Shown here one piece after another: positions 10,859-22,359 of a stretch of DNA of 64,000 bases. Position numbers and translations under genes: made by a program. The notes under the pieces are model-generated. The model had not been told where the DNA came from. It was given only the letters and a program-made list of their open reading frames with translations, and did not search any database. How positions within the stretch are numbered: position 1 is the first letter of the stretch; each line of letters opens with the position of its first letter. The stretch is from Gonatopus flavifemur. Lineage: Eukaryota; Arthropoda; Insecta; Hymenoptera; Dryinidae. The DNA is taken from positions 806,001 to 870,000 of the forward strand of contig JAFFJZ010000030.1 of NCBI GenBank assembly GCA_018340375.1. Reading direction: 5' to 3'.

Positions 10859-13800
10859 ATCATCATCATCATGAAGTAATCAGTCTTACGACTGGTTTGA
10901 TGAAACCCTCCACCCCTGTCTATTATCCGCCAAACGTTTAATTTCTACATATCTACTACATCCCTTGTCTTGTACGATTTGTTTCATATAACTTGCTCTA
11001 GGTCTACCTTTACCAGTTTTACCATTCATTTTCCCTTCCAATATTGTTTTCAATAAACTCTCATGCCGTAATGTGTGTCCTATAAGATTGCTTCTCCTTT
11101 TCACGATGTGTTTCAAAAGATTTCTTTCTTCATTTATCTGCTCGAGTACTTCTTCATTTTTGACTTTGTCTATCCATTTTATTCTGAGCATCCTCCTATA
11201 ACACCACATTTCAAAAGCTTCAAGTCTTCGTTGATCAGTTTTCCCCATTGTCCAAGTTTCGCAACCATATAATGCTGTGCTCCAAACGTAACTTTTCAAG
11301 AATTTCTTCCTTACTTCCAAGCTTATATTTTTTGAGCATAATAACTGTCTCTTTTGATAAAAGCCTGTTTCCCTTGTGCTATTCTTGCTCTTATATCTCT
11401 TTCGCTTTTGCCGTTCTCTGTAATTATGCTTCCTAGATATTTGAATTCTTTCACCTGGTCAATTGTCTCAGTATCTATTTTGATTCTCGTTCTTCTAGCT
11501 GTTTTCGCTGCTGTACACATCATGAATTTTGTTTTGTCTTTATTTATATTCATACAATAGTTTTCCAATAATATTGTTCTCATGGTGTTGAGAATATTTT
11601 CTAACTCAGTACTACTCGTGGCCAATATAGCTATGTCATCCGCGAATCTCAACATACTTATATTTTCTCCTGAATCTGTAATTTCGATTGAATTTCCTCC
11701 TTCACTTCGTTCATTGCTTCTTCTATATATAAATTGAACATCAGTGGCGATAATGAGCATCCTTGTCTCACCCCTCTTCTTATTTGTGCTTCCCTTCCTG
11801 ACCCTCTATGTCTATTATTGCACTTTGATTCTTATATAATTCGTATATTATTCTTCTATCTTTATAATTTATTCCCACCTTCTTCAGGATCGCAAACATC
11901 TTCTCCCAGTCCACATTATCGAAAGCCTTTTGTATATCTACAAAACCTATGTACACAGATTTCTTCAGCGCTATCCTTTTCTCTATTACTGCCCTGAGTG
12001 CTAAGATTGCTTCTCGCGTTCCCCAAATTTTACTAAAACCAAACTGATCCTCTGCCAATCTACTCTCTATTTTATTTTCCATCCTCCTGTATATAATTTT
12101 GGTCAGTATTTTCGAAGCATGTGAAGTTAAACTGATCGTTCTGTAGTTCTCGCATTTGTCTGCCCCTTGTTTTTTCGGGATAGCGACAATTTTATTCTTT
12201 TGGAAATCTTCCGGTACTTCTCCTTTTTCGTACATATCTCTAATGAATTCAAACAGTGCGTCGCGAGTTCCTTCACTGGAGGCTTTTATAAGGTCCGCAC
12301 TTATGCCATCTATGCCTGGCGCTTTATTATTTTTCAATTCTTTCAAAGCCTTGTCGAATTCTGATCTCAATATCGAATCTCCCAATTCTTCCTCATCTAC
12401 ATCCTCCTCCTTCTCTAATAGTGCTATATCATCGTTTCCTCTATACAAGTCTTCCAAATGATTGATCCACTGTTCTATTTTCTCTTCCGTTTTTATCAAT
12501 TGTCGTCCTAGAGAGTTTCTAATCTTATTGCTTCTAGATTTCATTTGTCCGAAAAATCTTTTAATAATCCTATATGCTTCATCTATTTTTCCTAAATGCA
12601 ATCTTAGTTCTATTTCCTGACATTTCTCTTCTAACCACTGTTCTTTTGCTTTCCTTGATTCTCTTATTATTTTATTTCTCAATGATTTGTATCGTTGCTG
12701 GCCTTCTTGGCTATCATTATTCTTGTATTTTCTTCTTTCATTCATCAATTCTAAAATTTCTCCCGTTATCCATGGGTTTTTAGCTTCTACTCCATCATTC
12801 TTCAAAATCTTATCCGCACATTCTCTTATATTCCCCTTCATCTTTGTCCATCTCCTCTCTATTCCCAAGTCTTTCTCTTTTTGATCTCCCAATTTTTCAT
12901 CCAACATTTTCTCGGATGCCTCATGTGTTTGTTTTTGCTTGAGGTTCTTCAAATTCCATCTTTTCTGCATTTTCCTTTTCTTCTTCAGAGATTTGAATTT
13001 CAGAGAACATTTCATCATCAACATATTATGATCACTATCTATATCTGCACCGGGATAAGTTTTACAGTTTTTCACTTGGTTTCTGAATCTTTGTTTCACT
13101 AATATGTAATCATTTTGGTATCTTGCTGTATCTCCTGGCATTTTCCAAGTGTAGATTCTTCTTGGATGATTTTCGAATAAAGTGTTTGTGATAACCATCT
13201 TATGATTTTCACAAAATTCGACTAAACGTTGTCCTCTATCGTTCCTCCTCCCTAACGCGAAATCTCCTATAATGTTGTCCTCTTTTCCTTGTCCTACTAC
13301 CGCATTCCAATCCCCCATCACTATCAAATTCTCTTCTCCCTTTACATATTCTATCACTTCTTCTATTTCTTCGTACGTTTTTTCAATATCTTCCTCCGAA
13401 TATGCAGATGTGGGTATGTATACTTGGACTATGACTGTGTCTACCGGTTTTGTTCTGATTCTAACCATCATCACACGTTCATTATGTTGCAAATAATTTT
13501 CTATTCTATTTCCTACTCTTTTATGCATTACAATTCCTACACCTGCTTGACCGTTCTTTGATCCTGTATGAATTATTCTATAATCCCCACTCCAGAAATC
13601 GCCCTCTTGTGGCCATCTCATTTCGCTAATCCCCATTACGTCTATATTCAACCTATTCATTTCTAATTTCAAATTTTCTAATTTTCCCGCTTGCCTCAGT
13701 GATCTAACATTCCACGCTCCGACTCGAAGAATGTTGTTTCTTTTCCCTATCCTATTCTTCGGTTTTCGTTCCTTGCTGATGAAGCTTCCTCGAGCAGCCT

Positions 13801-14219
13801 CCACCCGGAGATCCGAACGGGAGACTAGTTTACCTCCGGAATATTTTACCCGAGAGAGCGCCATCATGTATTTATTAATTTGTTTGTTTGTTTTTGTTAC
13901 ATAATATTCCAGGTTAGGAAAAAGGTTTCATTTCCTCGGGAAGTATTGAAACATGTCAAGGAAGGTAGTTTCCCCTTGCTTTCCTTCCGTTTGATTTTGC
14001 CGATGTTTCTGGCATTAGGATGATTTCGTTTCTCTCAGTTTGTATTCTTTCTCTTGAGTAGTTTATTCCACTCAAAAAAAAGATCCAACTCTGAGATACT
14101 TATCCTCCCCACCACGTAAAGGAAGCAGATACTACCAGGGATGGATAAAAAGGATATCAAGGACAGGTATCATGAATATCCCCCTGGAAGACCCGCAATC
14201 ATCCACGGGGAGGTAATCC
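10859..14219 (-). mobile_element. RTE-clade non-LTR retrotransposon inside the Tc1 element
   Basis: Read on the minus strand it has a short 5' region, one long endonuclease-reverse transcriptase frame and a 3' end of repeated ATG trinucleotides (10859-10873), a hallmark of RTE elements. There is no poly(A). Tc1 sequence bounds it on both sides, so it jumped into a Tc1 copy. The 5' border near 14219 is inferred from where Tc1 similarity resumes. Confidence 0.82.
10886..13867 (-). pseudogene. RTE endonuclease-reverse transcriptase, frameshifted
   Basis: The first piece (13867 down to 11780, 695 residues) starts with an AP-type endonuclease: VGAWNVRSL, ISEMRWP, VMGDWNAVVG and DSDHNMLM supply its usual metal and base-handling residues. 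A charged linker follows. The reverse transcriptase then has APGIDGIS, ENYRTISL and GFVDIQKAFDNVDW. The reading breaks near 11795 and again near 11690; FADDIAIL at 11635-11658 carries the intact catalytic pair. It breaks once more near 11345. The end (KSYVWSTALYGCETW, FEMWCYRRMLRI, GRPR) is the usual RTE C-terminus. At least three frameshifts make this copy dead; otherwise it is nearly full length. Confidence 0.88.
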
Positions 14220-14304
14220 AAGTGGGACAAAATTATAAGACAGGCTACATACAATATGTATGAAATGAATCTCGAATAAGTCTATGTTATGAATATGAAT
14301 TTTA

Positions 14305-15281
14305 TTAATACTTTGTAATGCCACCTTTTTTTTGTATAACATCAATCAAACGTTTTGGAATCGATTTGTACAATTTTTTAATGTTTTTTCGCGGTAATTT
14401 GTTCCATTCTTCTATAATTTTACATTTCAATTCTTCAACTGTCTGAAATTGTTGCCCACCTGCATAAACATTCCTCTGCCCACACGTTTCCATGATATCG
14501 AGGTCTGGTGATCGTGCAGGCTAATCCAGAACTTGAATATTTTTTGAAATGAAATATTGTTTCACGACAAGGACTATGGACTGATGCATTATCTTGCTGG
14601 AAAATCCACTGTTTCCGAGTGATGCGAGCGGCATGTTTCTCTAATTGTTCATCAATTAAATCAATATACCTCTGACTATTCATTCTGTCCGAAATGATTT
14701 TTATATCGGTCTTCCAACGATAGCGGATTCCAGCTCAAACCATAACACCTCCTCCACCCATTTGTCGGCGACTCAATATAACTTTCTCCTTCCTCGAATC
14801 GTGGAAGTAATAAGCCCATCCATCAGGGCCGTCCAAATTGAATTTCTTTTCTTCGCTAAAAATCACTTTTCTCCATTGTTTCTTCCAGTGTACATGCATT
14901 TTCGCGAACTCCAAACGCTTTTCCCTATGATGTGGCGTTAAAGGGGGTCGACGTCTCAATTTGCGGCGTTTCAAATGTTTGTATCTCTTCAAAACGTGTT
15001 GAACGTTTTTTTTATTTGTTGTAACGCCAGCTGCTTTGGCAATTTCCCTCGCCGTTCCTTTGAAATTTGACGCTGTTCGTATAATGAGTCGCCTCTGTCA
15101 GTCTGTTAATGCTCGAGGACGTCCACTAGATTTTTTTGCCATAGCTATCGGGATCTCTAAGAAGGGCACGAACCACTGTTCTACTTCTATTAATTAATTC
15201 CGCAATTTTTGAAATTGAATAATTTTCACTTCATCAATATCAATTTATTTCACTTGTATTTAAAGCTTTTCCACGACCCAT
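14305..15281 (-). pseudogene. Tc1-like transposase, decayed
   Basis: The likely start is ATG at 15281 (MGRGKALN, a usual Tc1 opening). The N-terminal helix-turn-helix half is scrambled by frameshifts and stops between ~15240 and 15000. A clean stretch (14992-14735) has R.RRPPLTP, FAK.H and FSEEKKFNLDGPDGW with the first catalytic acid, then RRQMGGGGVMV. The next (14683-14435) has IFQQDNASVH with the second acid. The last (14493-14305) has ETCGQRNVYAGG, ELK..I..EW and SIPKRLI..I..KGG. It belongs to the element around it. Confidence 0.85.
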
Positions 15282-15602
15282 TTGGATACTAAATTTGGAA
15301 ATACTTCACTCTGCCCGTTTACGATCGTACGGAATACGTATGATTTCATTTATACTTCAGTTGGAACTAATAAGGAATTAAAAACATACATACGGCTTAT
15401 CATTTTGTCTCACTTGTCGTAACTCGTATTTACATTTTTTGCTATAAAATTCGTGAAAGAAATTCCACGCAACTAATTCTTCGTCTGTTTACATACAATA
15501 GAAAGACCAATATATTCGGTGCGGAAAGTATATGCTATCCTGCGTACATATCGAGAATTTAATAAAAATGATGGATGGCCTATTTTTTTGTCCCGGACTG
15601 TA

Positions 15603-16122
15603 GTACGTTTAATTATACAGTTGCTATTTTATTCGAAGTTTTTCATTTTCTACAGTATGTTTAAATTTCAGATAGATTCTCACCTCATTTAATTATTTTC
15701 ATTTTCATATTTCCCAACTAACTGTCTATTGTGTTTGAAATTGAAAAAATCACATATATCAGTGTATGAAAATTCTCTAATTATTTTTATTCATTTATTC
15801 ACAATGGATTTTCAATGGATTTCGAAATATTGAATTTTGTTTTTGTCATTCGAATTTCGCAGAATTGAAGCCATGACAGTGCCGCCCTCTGAAACCACGG
15901 ATATAACTTCACTGATGTCAATTGAGGCCATAGCCGACATTTTTCAAGCAACGGTCATTTGCAGCTATTGAAAGTTTTTGCACATTTGCAATTTTCCGCC
16001 ATTGCAGGTTTTCGCATTTTAAAAATCAGTACAAGGTAAGATTACTCGAGGTTTTATGTATTCATATAAGTTTTTTGTACTAGTAACGTGAAATAAAACA
16101 ATAGGATCGCTCAGAAAGAGAG
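15603..16122. other. AT-rich spacer without a gene
   Basis: No coding pattern and no clear repeat. It separates the Tc1 target TA from the outer inverted ends of the foldback region. Confidence 0.45.
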
Positions 16123-16255
16123 CCCTGGTGAAAAAATCTCTCTGGATCTCTCTGAAAATTCAATGTTTCACAAAATTAAAGAAATTTAGAAACATTCAGA
16201 GAAATTTAGAATTGAGCGAGATTCGAAGAGATTCAGAGAAATTCAGTTATAGGTG

Positions 16256-17000
16256 CCCAGTCAGTAAAGCGCTCTTAAATTTGCGATTATGCTGCTAGCA
16301 GTTCCACAGTAGGAACATCGTAGCATTCCCACTGCTCACTACCATGCATACTATAATGCAATTCATAACGTAGCATTACTTCAGCGCGTGAATGTGAAGT
16401 TGGCGTATCAAATGCTGGCATTGCACGAAAAAGTGACAGTTCCAGTAGCATTCACCATAGTTCTATAGTTCTTGATAATTTCGAACGATAGTTCTATTCA
16501 TATCACACAGAAAAATTGGATTTGAAAAAATGGAATGCCAAGTTCTACAATGTTATGATAGCATTCCAACGGTGAGAAGTTGGAACGATCAGGACTCGAG
16601 AGTTCTGGGATTGTGAGCATGCGGTAAAGTGAGAAATGGAGAGTTCCAATCATTAAAAGCGATGTATGAAATTTTTTGCAATATTTATGGAAATGATATG
16701 CTGGATTCTATGACAAATCCATAGCATTGCAAGGGATATTGAAGGGAGCGATCAATATCTCCAAGTTCTGGGATGGCGTACACACGGAGGAGTTGGGAAT
16801 GCAGAGTTCTAACATCAACAATGGGTGAATTCGTTTTTGCTTTCATGATAAGCCGAGTTTGGAGATGACGCGGGGAGACGAAATACTTTTTGATGTTGAG
16901 AATCGGAGTTTTGATACAGGAGAACAATTGATACAGCTTGGACGGGGGCTTCGATTACCTGACAGCCTGTCTGGGTAACCGTCCGACTTTCTGTCTAAAC
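16256..17000 (-). repeat. Left unique arm of the foldback element
   Basis: It mirrors 21316-22058. On the minus strand 16685-16927 is an 80-residue open frame that has a twin in the other arm, with four amino-acid differences. No known domain is recognised in it. The outer 150 bp are more divergent between arms than the inner 600 bp. Confidence 0.85.
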
Positions 17001-18084
17001 TGGGGTTCTGACCAGCATTGCATAGGATTCGAATGATTCTGACCAGCATTGCACGAGGTTCGAATAGTTCTGACCAGCATTGTCTCGATCACGACTAGTT
17101 CTGCCCAGCATTGCACGGAATTCGGATGATTCTGGCCAGCCTTGCATGGAATTCGGATAGTTCTGACCAGCATTGCCCCGATAACGGAGGGTTCTGGCGG
17201 CATTCCAGGGAATTCGAATCATTCTGGCGAGCATTGCACGGAATTCGAATAGTTCTGACCATCATTGCCTCGATTTCAAGTAGTTCTGGCCAGCATTGCA
17301 CGGAACTCCAATAGTTCCGCCAAGCATTGCCTGGCTTTCGAATAGTTCTGGCCAGCATTGCCTCGATTCCGAGTAGTTCTGGCCAGCATTGCACGGGATT
17401 CGAATAGTTCTGACCAGCATTGCCGCGATTTCGAGTGGTTCTGGCCAGCATTGCATGGAATTCGAATAGTTCTGACCAGCATTGCCCCGATTTCGAGTAG
17501 TTCTGGCCAGCATTGCACGGAATCCGGAGAGTTCTGCACAGCATTGCAAGGAATTCGGAGAGTTCTGGACAGCATTGCACGGAATTCGGATAGTTCTGGC
17601 CAGCATTGCATGGAATTCGGAAAGTTCTGACCAGCATTGCCTCGATTCCGAATGGTTCTAGCCAGCATTGCGCGGAATTCGAATAGTTCTGACCAGCATT
17701 GCCTCGATTCCATGTAGTTCTGGCCAGCATTGCATGAAATCCGGAGAGTTCTGCGCAGCGTTGCGCGGAATATGGATAGTTCTGACCAGCATTGCCTCGA
17801 TTTCAAGTAGTTCTGGCCAGCATTGCACGAAGTCTGAAGAGTTCTGCACAGCGTTGCGCGGAATTCGATGAGTTCTGGCCAGCATTGCACGGAATTCGAA
17901 TAGTTCTGCCCAGCATTGCCTCGATTTCAAGTGATGCTGGCCAGTATTGCACGGAATCCGGAGAGTTCTGCGCAGCGTTGCGCGGAATATGGATAGTTCT
18001 GACCAGCATTGCCTCGATTTCAAGTAGTTCTGGCCAGCATTGCACGAAGTCTGAAGAGTTCTGCACAGCGTTGCGCGGAATTCG
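17001..18084 (-). repeat. Left tandem array of the 31-bp repeat
   Basis: The repeat reads as the complement of GCAATGCTGGCCAGAACTAT plus TCGAATTCCGT. Length divided by 31 gives about 35 units. Variants alternate: CTGACC and CTGGCC boxes, and ends GGAATTCG against TCGATTTC. This gives an irregular 62-bp higher-order pattern. The array carries no gene; its long open frames follow from the repeat. Confidence 0.93.
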
Positions 18085-21000
18085 AAGAACTATCCGAATT
18101 TCATGCAATGCTGGCCAGAACAACTCGGAATCGAGGCAATGCTGGTCAGGACTATTCGAATTCCGTGTAATGCTGGCCAGAACTACTCGGAATCGAGGCA
18201 ATACTGGCCAGAACTATTCGAAAGCCAGGCAATGCTTGGCAGAACTATTGGAGTTCCGTGCAATGCTGGCCAGAACTACTTGAAATCGAGGCAATGTTGG
18301 TCAGAACTATTCGAATTCCGTGGAATGCTCGCCAGAATGATTCGAATTTCATGCAATGCTGTCCAGAATTCTCCGAATTCCATGCAATGCTACGCAGAAC
18401 TCTTCCAATTCCGCGCAATGCTGTGCAGAACTCGTCATCTTTTGTGCAATGCTGGCCAGAACTACTGGAAATCCAGGCAATGCTTGGCAGAACTATTCGA
18501 ATTCCGTGCAATGCTGGCCAGCACTACTGGAAATCCAGGCAATGCTTGGCAGAACTATTCGAATTCCGTGCAATGCTGGCCAGCACTACTTGGAATCGAG
18601 GCAATGCTGGTTAGAACTATCCGAATTCCATGCAATGCTGTCCAGAACTACTCGAAATCGAGGCAATGCTGGTCAGAACCATTCGAATACCGTGGAATGC
18701 TGGCCAGAACTCTTCGAATTCCGCGCAATGCTGTGCAGAACTCTTCAGATTCCGTGCAATGCTGGCCACAACTACTTGAAATCGAGACAATGATGGTCAG
18801 AACTATTCGAATCCCGTTCAATGCTTGCCAGAACTATTTGAATTTGGTGCAATGCTGTCCAGATCTCTTCGAATTCCATGCAATGCTACGCAGAACTTTA
18901 CAAATTCCGTGCAATGCTGGCCAAAACTACTCGGAATCGAGGCAATGCTGGTCAGAACTACTCGAATTCGTGCGATGCTTGCCAGAACTATTCGAATTCC
19001 GCGCAATGCTGGACAGAACTCTCCGAATTCCGCGCAATGCTGTGCAGAACTCTTCAGATTTCGTGCAATGCTGGCCAGAACTACTTCAAATCGAGGCAAT
19101 GCTGGTCAGAACTATTCGAATTCCGTGCAATGCTATCCAGAACTCTTCGAATGCCGCGCAATGCTGTGCAGAACTCTTCAGATTCCGTGCAATGCCGGCC
19201 GCAACTACTTGGAATCGAGGCAATGCTGGTCACACTCATTCGAATTCTGTGCAATGCTGGCCTGAACTACTCAAAATCGAGGCAATGCTGGTCAGAACTT
19301 CCCGAATTCCATGCAATGCTGGCCAGAACTATCTGAATTCCGTGCAATGCTGTCCAGAATTATTTGAATTTCATGCAATGCTGTCCAGAATTCTCCGAAT
19401 TCCATGCAATGCTACGCAGAACTCTTCCAATTCCGCGCAATGCTGTGCAGAACTCTTCATCTTTTGTGCAATGCTGGCCAGAACTACTGGAAATCCAGGC
19501 AATGCTTGGCAGAACTATTCGAATTCCGTGCAATGCTGGCCAGCACTACTTGGAATCGAGGCAATGATGGTCAGAACTATTCGAATTCCGTGCAATGCTT
19601 GCCAGAATTATTCGAAAGCCAGGCAATGCTTGGCAGAACTATTGGAGTTCCGTGCAATGCTGGCCAGAACTACTTGAAATCGAAGCAATGATGGTCAGAA
19701 CTATTCGAATTTCATGCAATGCTGTCCAGAATTCTCCGAATTCCATACCATGCTACGCAGAACTCTTCCAATTCTGCGCAATGCTGTGCAGAACTCTTCA
19801 TCTTTTGTGCAATGCTGGCCAGAACTACTGGAAATCCAGGCCATGCTTGGCAGAACTATTCGAATCCCGTGCAATGCTGGCCAGCACTACTTGGAATCGA
19901 GGCAATGATGGTCAGAACTATTAGAATTCCGTGCAATGCTTGCCAGAATTATTTGAATTTCGTGCATTGCTGTTCAGAACTCTTCGAATTCCGCGCAATG
20001 CTGTGCAGAACTCTTCTGATTTCGAGCAATGCTGGCCAGAACTACTTGAAATCGAGGCAATGATGGTCAGAACCATTGGAATTCCGTGCGATGCTTGCCA
20101 GAATTATTTGAATTTCGTGAAATGTCGTCCAGAACTCTTCGATTTCCATACAATGCTACGCAGAACCTTCCGAATTCCGTGCAATGCTGGCCAAAACTAC
20201 TCGGAATCGAGGCAATGCTGGTTAGAACCATTCGAATACCGTGGAATGCTGGCCAGAACTCTTCGAATTCCGCGCAATGCTGTGCAGAACTCTTCAGATT
20301 CCGTGCAATGCTGGCCACAACGACTTGAAATCGAGGCAATGATGGTGAGAACTATTCGAATCCCGTTCAATGCTTGCCAGAACTATTTGAATTTGGTGCA
20401 ATGCTGTCCAGATCTCTTCGAATTCCATGCAATGCTACGCAGAACTTTACAAATTCCGTGCAATGCTAGCCAAAACTACTCGGAATCGAGGCAATGCTGG
20501 TCAGAACTACTCGAATTCCGTGCGATGCTTGCCAGAACTATTCGAATTCCGCGCAATGCTGGACAGAACTCTCCGAATTCCGCGCAATGCTGTGCAGAAC
20601 TCTTCAGATTTCGTGCAATGCTGGCCAGAACTACTTGAAATCGAGGCAATGCTGGTCAGAACTATTCGAATTCCGTGCAATGCTGGCCAGAACTATCTGA
20701 ATTTCGTGCAATGCTATCCAGAACTCTTCGAATGCCGCGCAATGCTGTGCAGAACTCTTCAGATTCCGTGCAATGCTGGCCACAACTACTTGGAATCGGG
20801 GCAATGCTGGTCAGACTCATTCGAATTCTGTGCAATGCTGGCCGGAACTACTCAAAATCGAGGCAATGCTGGTCAGAACTTCCCGAATTCCATGCAATGC
20901 TGGCCAGAACTATCTGAATTCCGTGCAATGCTGTCCAGAACTTCTCGAATTCCATGCAATGCTACGCAGAACTTTCCAAATTCCGTGCAATGCTGGCCAG

Positions 21001-21315
21001 AACTACTCGGAACCGAGGCAATGCTGGTCAGACTCATTCGCATTCTGTGCAATGCTGGCCCGAACTACTCAAAATCGAGGCAATGCTGGCCAGAACTTCT
21101 CGAATTCCTCGCAATGCTGTGCAGAACTCTTCGGATTTCGTACAAAGCTGGCCAGAACTACTTGAAATCGGGGCAATGCTGGTCAGAACCATCCGAATTC
21201 CATGCAAGGCTGGCCAGAACCATCCGAATTCCGTGCAATGCTGGGCAGAACTATTCGAACCCCGTGCAATGCTGGTCAGAATCATTCGAATCCTATGCAA
21301 TGCTGGTCACAACCC
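18085..21315 (+). repeat. Right tandem array of the 31-bp repeat, opposite direction
   Basis: The same 31-bp unit, now in the forward direction, for about 104 units by length. Larger blocks of several hundred bases are themselves repeated, for example the blocks starting near 18340, 19370 and 19710, which shows growth by segmental duplication. Common variants are GCAATGCTGGTCAG, GCAATGCTGTGCAG, GCAATGCTGTCCAG and GCAATGCTACGCAG. The open frame at 18103-19677 (524 codons) cycles through three peptide renderings of the unit and is not taken as a gene. Confidence 0.93.
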
Positions 21316-22058
21316 CAGTTTAGACAGAAAGTCGGACGGGTACCCAGACAGGCTGTCAGGTAATCGAAGCCCCCGTCCAAGCTGTATCAATTGTTCTCCT
21401 GTATCAAAACTCCGATTCTCAACATCAAAAAGTATTTCGTCTCCCCGCGTCATCTCCAAACTCGGCTTATCATCAAAGCAAAAACGAATTCACCCATCGT
21501 TGATGTTGGAACTCTGCATTCCCAACTCCTCCGTGTGTACGCCATCCCAGAACTTGAAGATATTGATCGCTCTCTCCAATATCCCTTCCAATGCTATGGA
21601 TTCGTCATAGAATCCAGCATATCATTTCCATAAATATTGCAAAACATTTCATATATCGCTTTTAATGATTGGAACTCTCTATTTCTCACTTTTCCCAGAA
21701 CTCTCGAGTCCTGATCGTTCCAACCTCTCACCGTTGGAATGCTATCATAACATTGTAGAACTTGGCATTCCATTTTTTCAAATCCAATTTTTCTGAGTAA
21801 TATGAATAGAACCATTGTTCGAAATTATCAAGAACTATGGTGAATGCTACTGGAACTGTCACTCTTTCGTGCAATGCCAACATTTGATATGCCAACTTCA
21901 CATTAACCTTCAGCGCTACTACTATTACCAGGGAGTGCTACCTAGTCGCTCCCATTTTCACACGTAAATATCAAAGCACCATACGTAAAAGAAGTTTTTA
22001 AATATAAGTGGATGGTAGCGTTGCTGCTAGAAGCACCACCTTGATTTTGTTGACTGGG
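21316..22058 (+). repeat. Right unique arm of the foldback element
   Basis: Inverted partner of 16256-17000. The 80-codon frame at 21391-21633 differs from its twin by about eight single bases in 243, half of them silent, so there is no sign of selection on a protein. Confidence 0.85.
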
Positions 22059-22244
22059 TGATTCAAGAAAAATTCTATGTTGGACTTTCCAGTGAGATTT
22101 TTCTTACCAGGAAGACCTCATCTTATGCCGAAACGTACAAAGCTACTAATCTTGTTAATTATACACTTTAAGAAATATTTCTTGTAAAATACAGTCTTAC
22201 ACTCTGCTTAAGAGAAACAGATTTTGATTGTCGAAGTCCAACAT

Positions 22245-22359
22245 CCAGCATTGTAATATCACACAATTTTGGAAATCGTTCATGCTTGGTGTAGGTAATA
22301 AAGCTGTCTACGATAAGCATACACAATTTCCGAAATTGTGTGATATTACAATGCTGAGC
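22245..22359. repeat. Small palindromic element
   Basis: CAGCATTGTAATATCACACA at 22246 recurs inverted up to about 22357. Arms of about 36 bp surround a ~40-bp loop. Confidence 0.75.

Larger units (their letters stand above)
10674..15600 (-). mobile_element. Tc1-like transposon interrupted by an RTE retrotransposon
   Basis: CAGTGCGAGACAAAAAGATA at 10674 is mirrored by the complement of CAGTCCGGGACAAAAAAATA ending at 15600. Both are flanked by TA, and similarity between the ends runs inward for about 200 bp. On the left the match stops at ~10858, where the RTE begins, and Tc1-like sequence resumes at ~14220 (AAGTGGGACAAAATTATAAG against AAGTGAGACAAAATGATAAG in the right end). Without the insert the element is about 1565 bp, normal for Tc1. 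Confidence 0.88.
16256..22058. mobile_element. Foldback-type element: inverted arms around inverted 31-bp arrays
   Basis: The unit is a 5.8-kb inverted repeat. Its ends start CCCAGTCA and finish TGACTGGG. Outer unique arms of about 745 bp are inverted copies of each other, closely matched from about 16400 inward and weaker at the tips. Inside are tandem 31-bp repeats that read one way up to about 18084 and the other way after it. Terminal inverted repeats made partly of tandem units are the hallmark of foldback elements such as Drosophila FB and Galileo. No transposase is seen inside, so it would be non-autonomous. No target duplication could be fixed. An origin by segmental inversion of one array is the main alternative. 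Confidence 0.75.
16123..22112. repeat. Outer inverted ends around the foldback element
   Basis: CCCTGGTGAAAAAATCTCTC near 16123 is mirrored by the complement of the stretch ending at 22112 (TCCTGGTAAGAAAAATCTCA), with more matches just inside. This suggests that the foldback element at 16256-22058 jumped into an older small element with CCTGGT ends. CCCTGGTTAAAA strings near 51911 and 61451 may be relatives. Confidence 0.5.

Noticed and set aside
17095..17890. Several overlapping 110-211-codon frames on both strands as repetitive protein genes
   Set aside because: They follow from a stop-free 31-bp unit and are open in several frames at once. No start context or homology supports any of them.
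17001..21315. CRISPR array
   Set aside because: The repeats are directly adjacent with no spacers and drift gradually. The setting is a eukaryotic transposon-rich genome.
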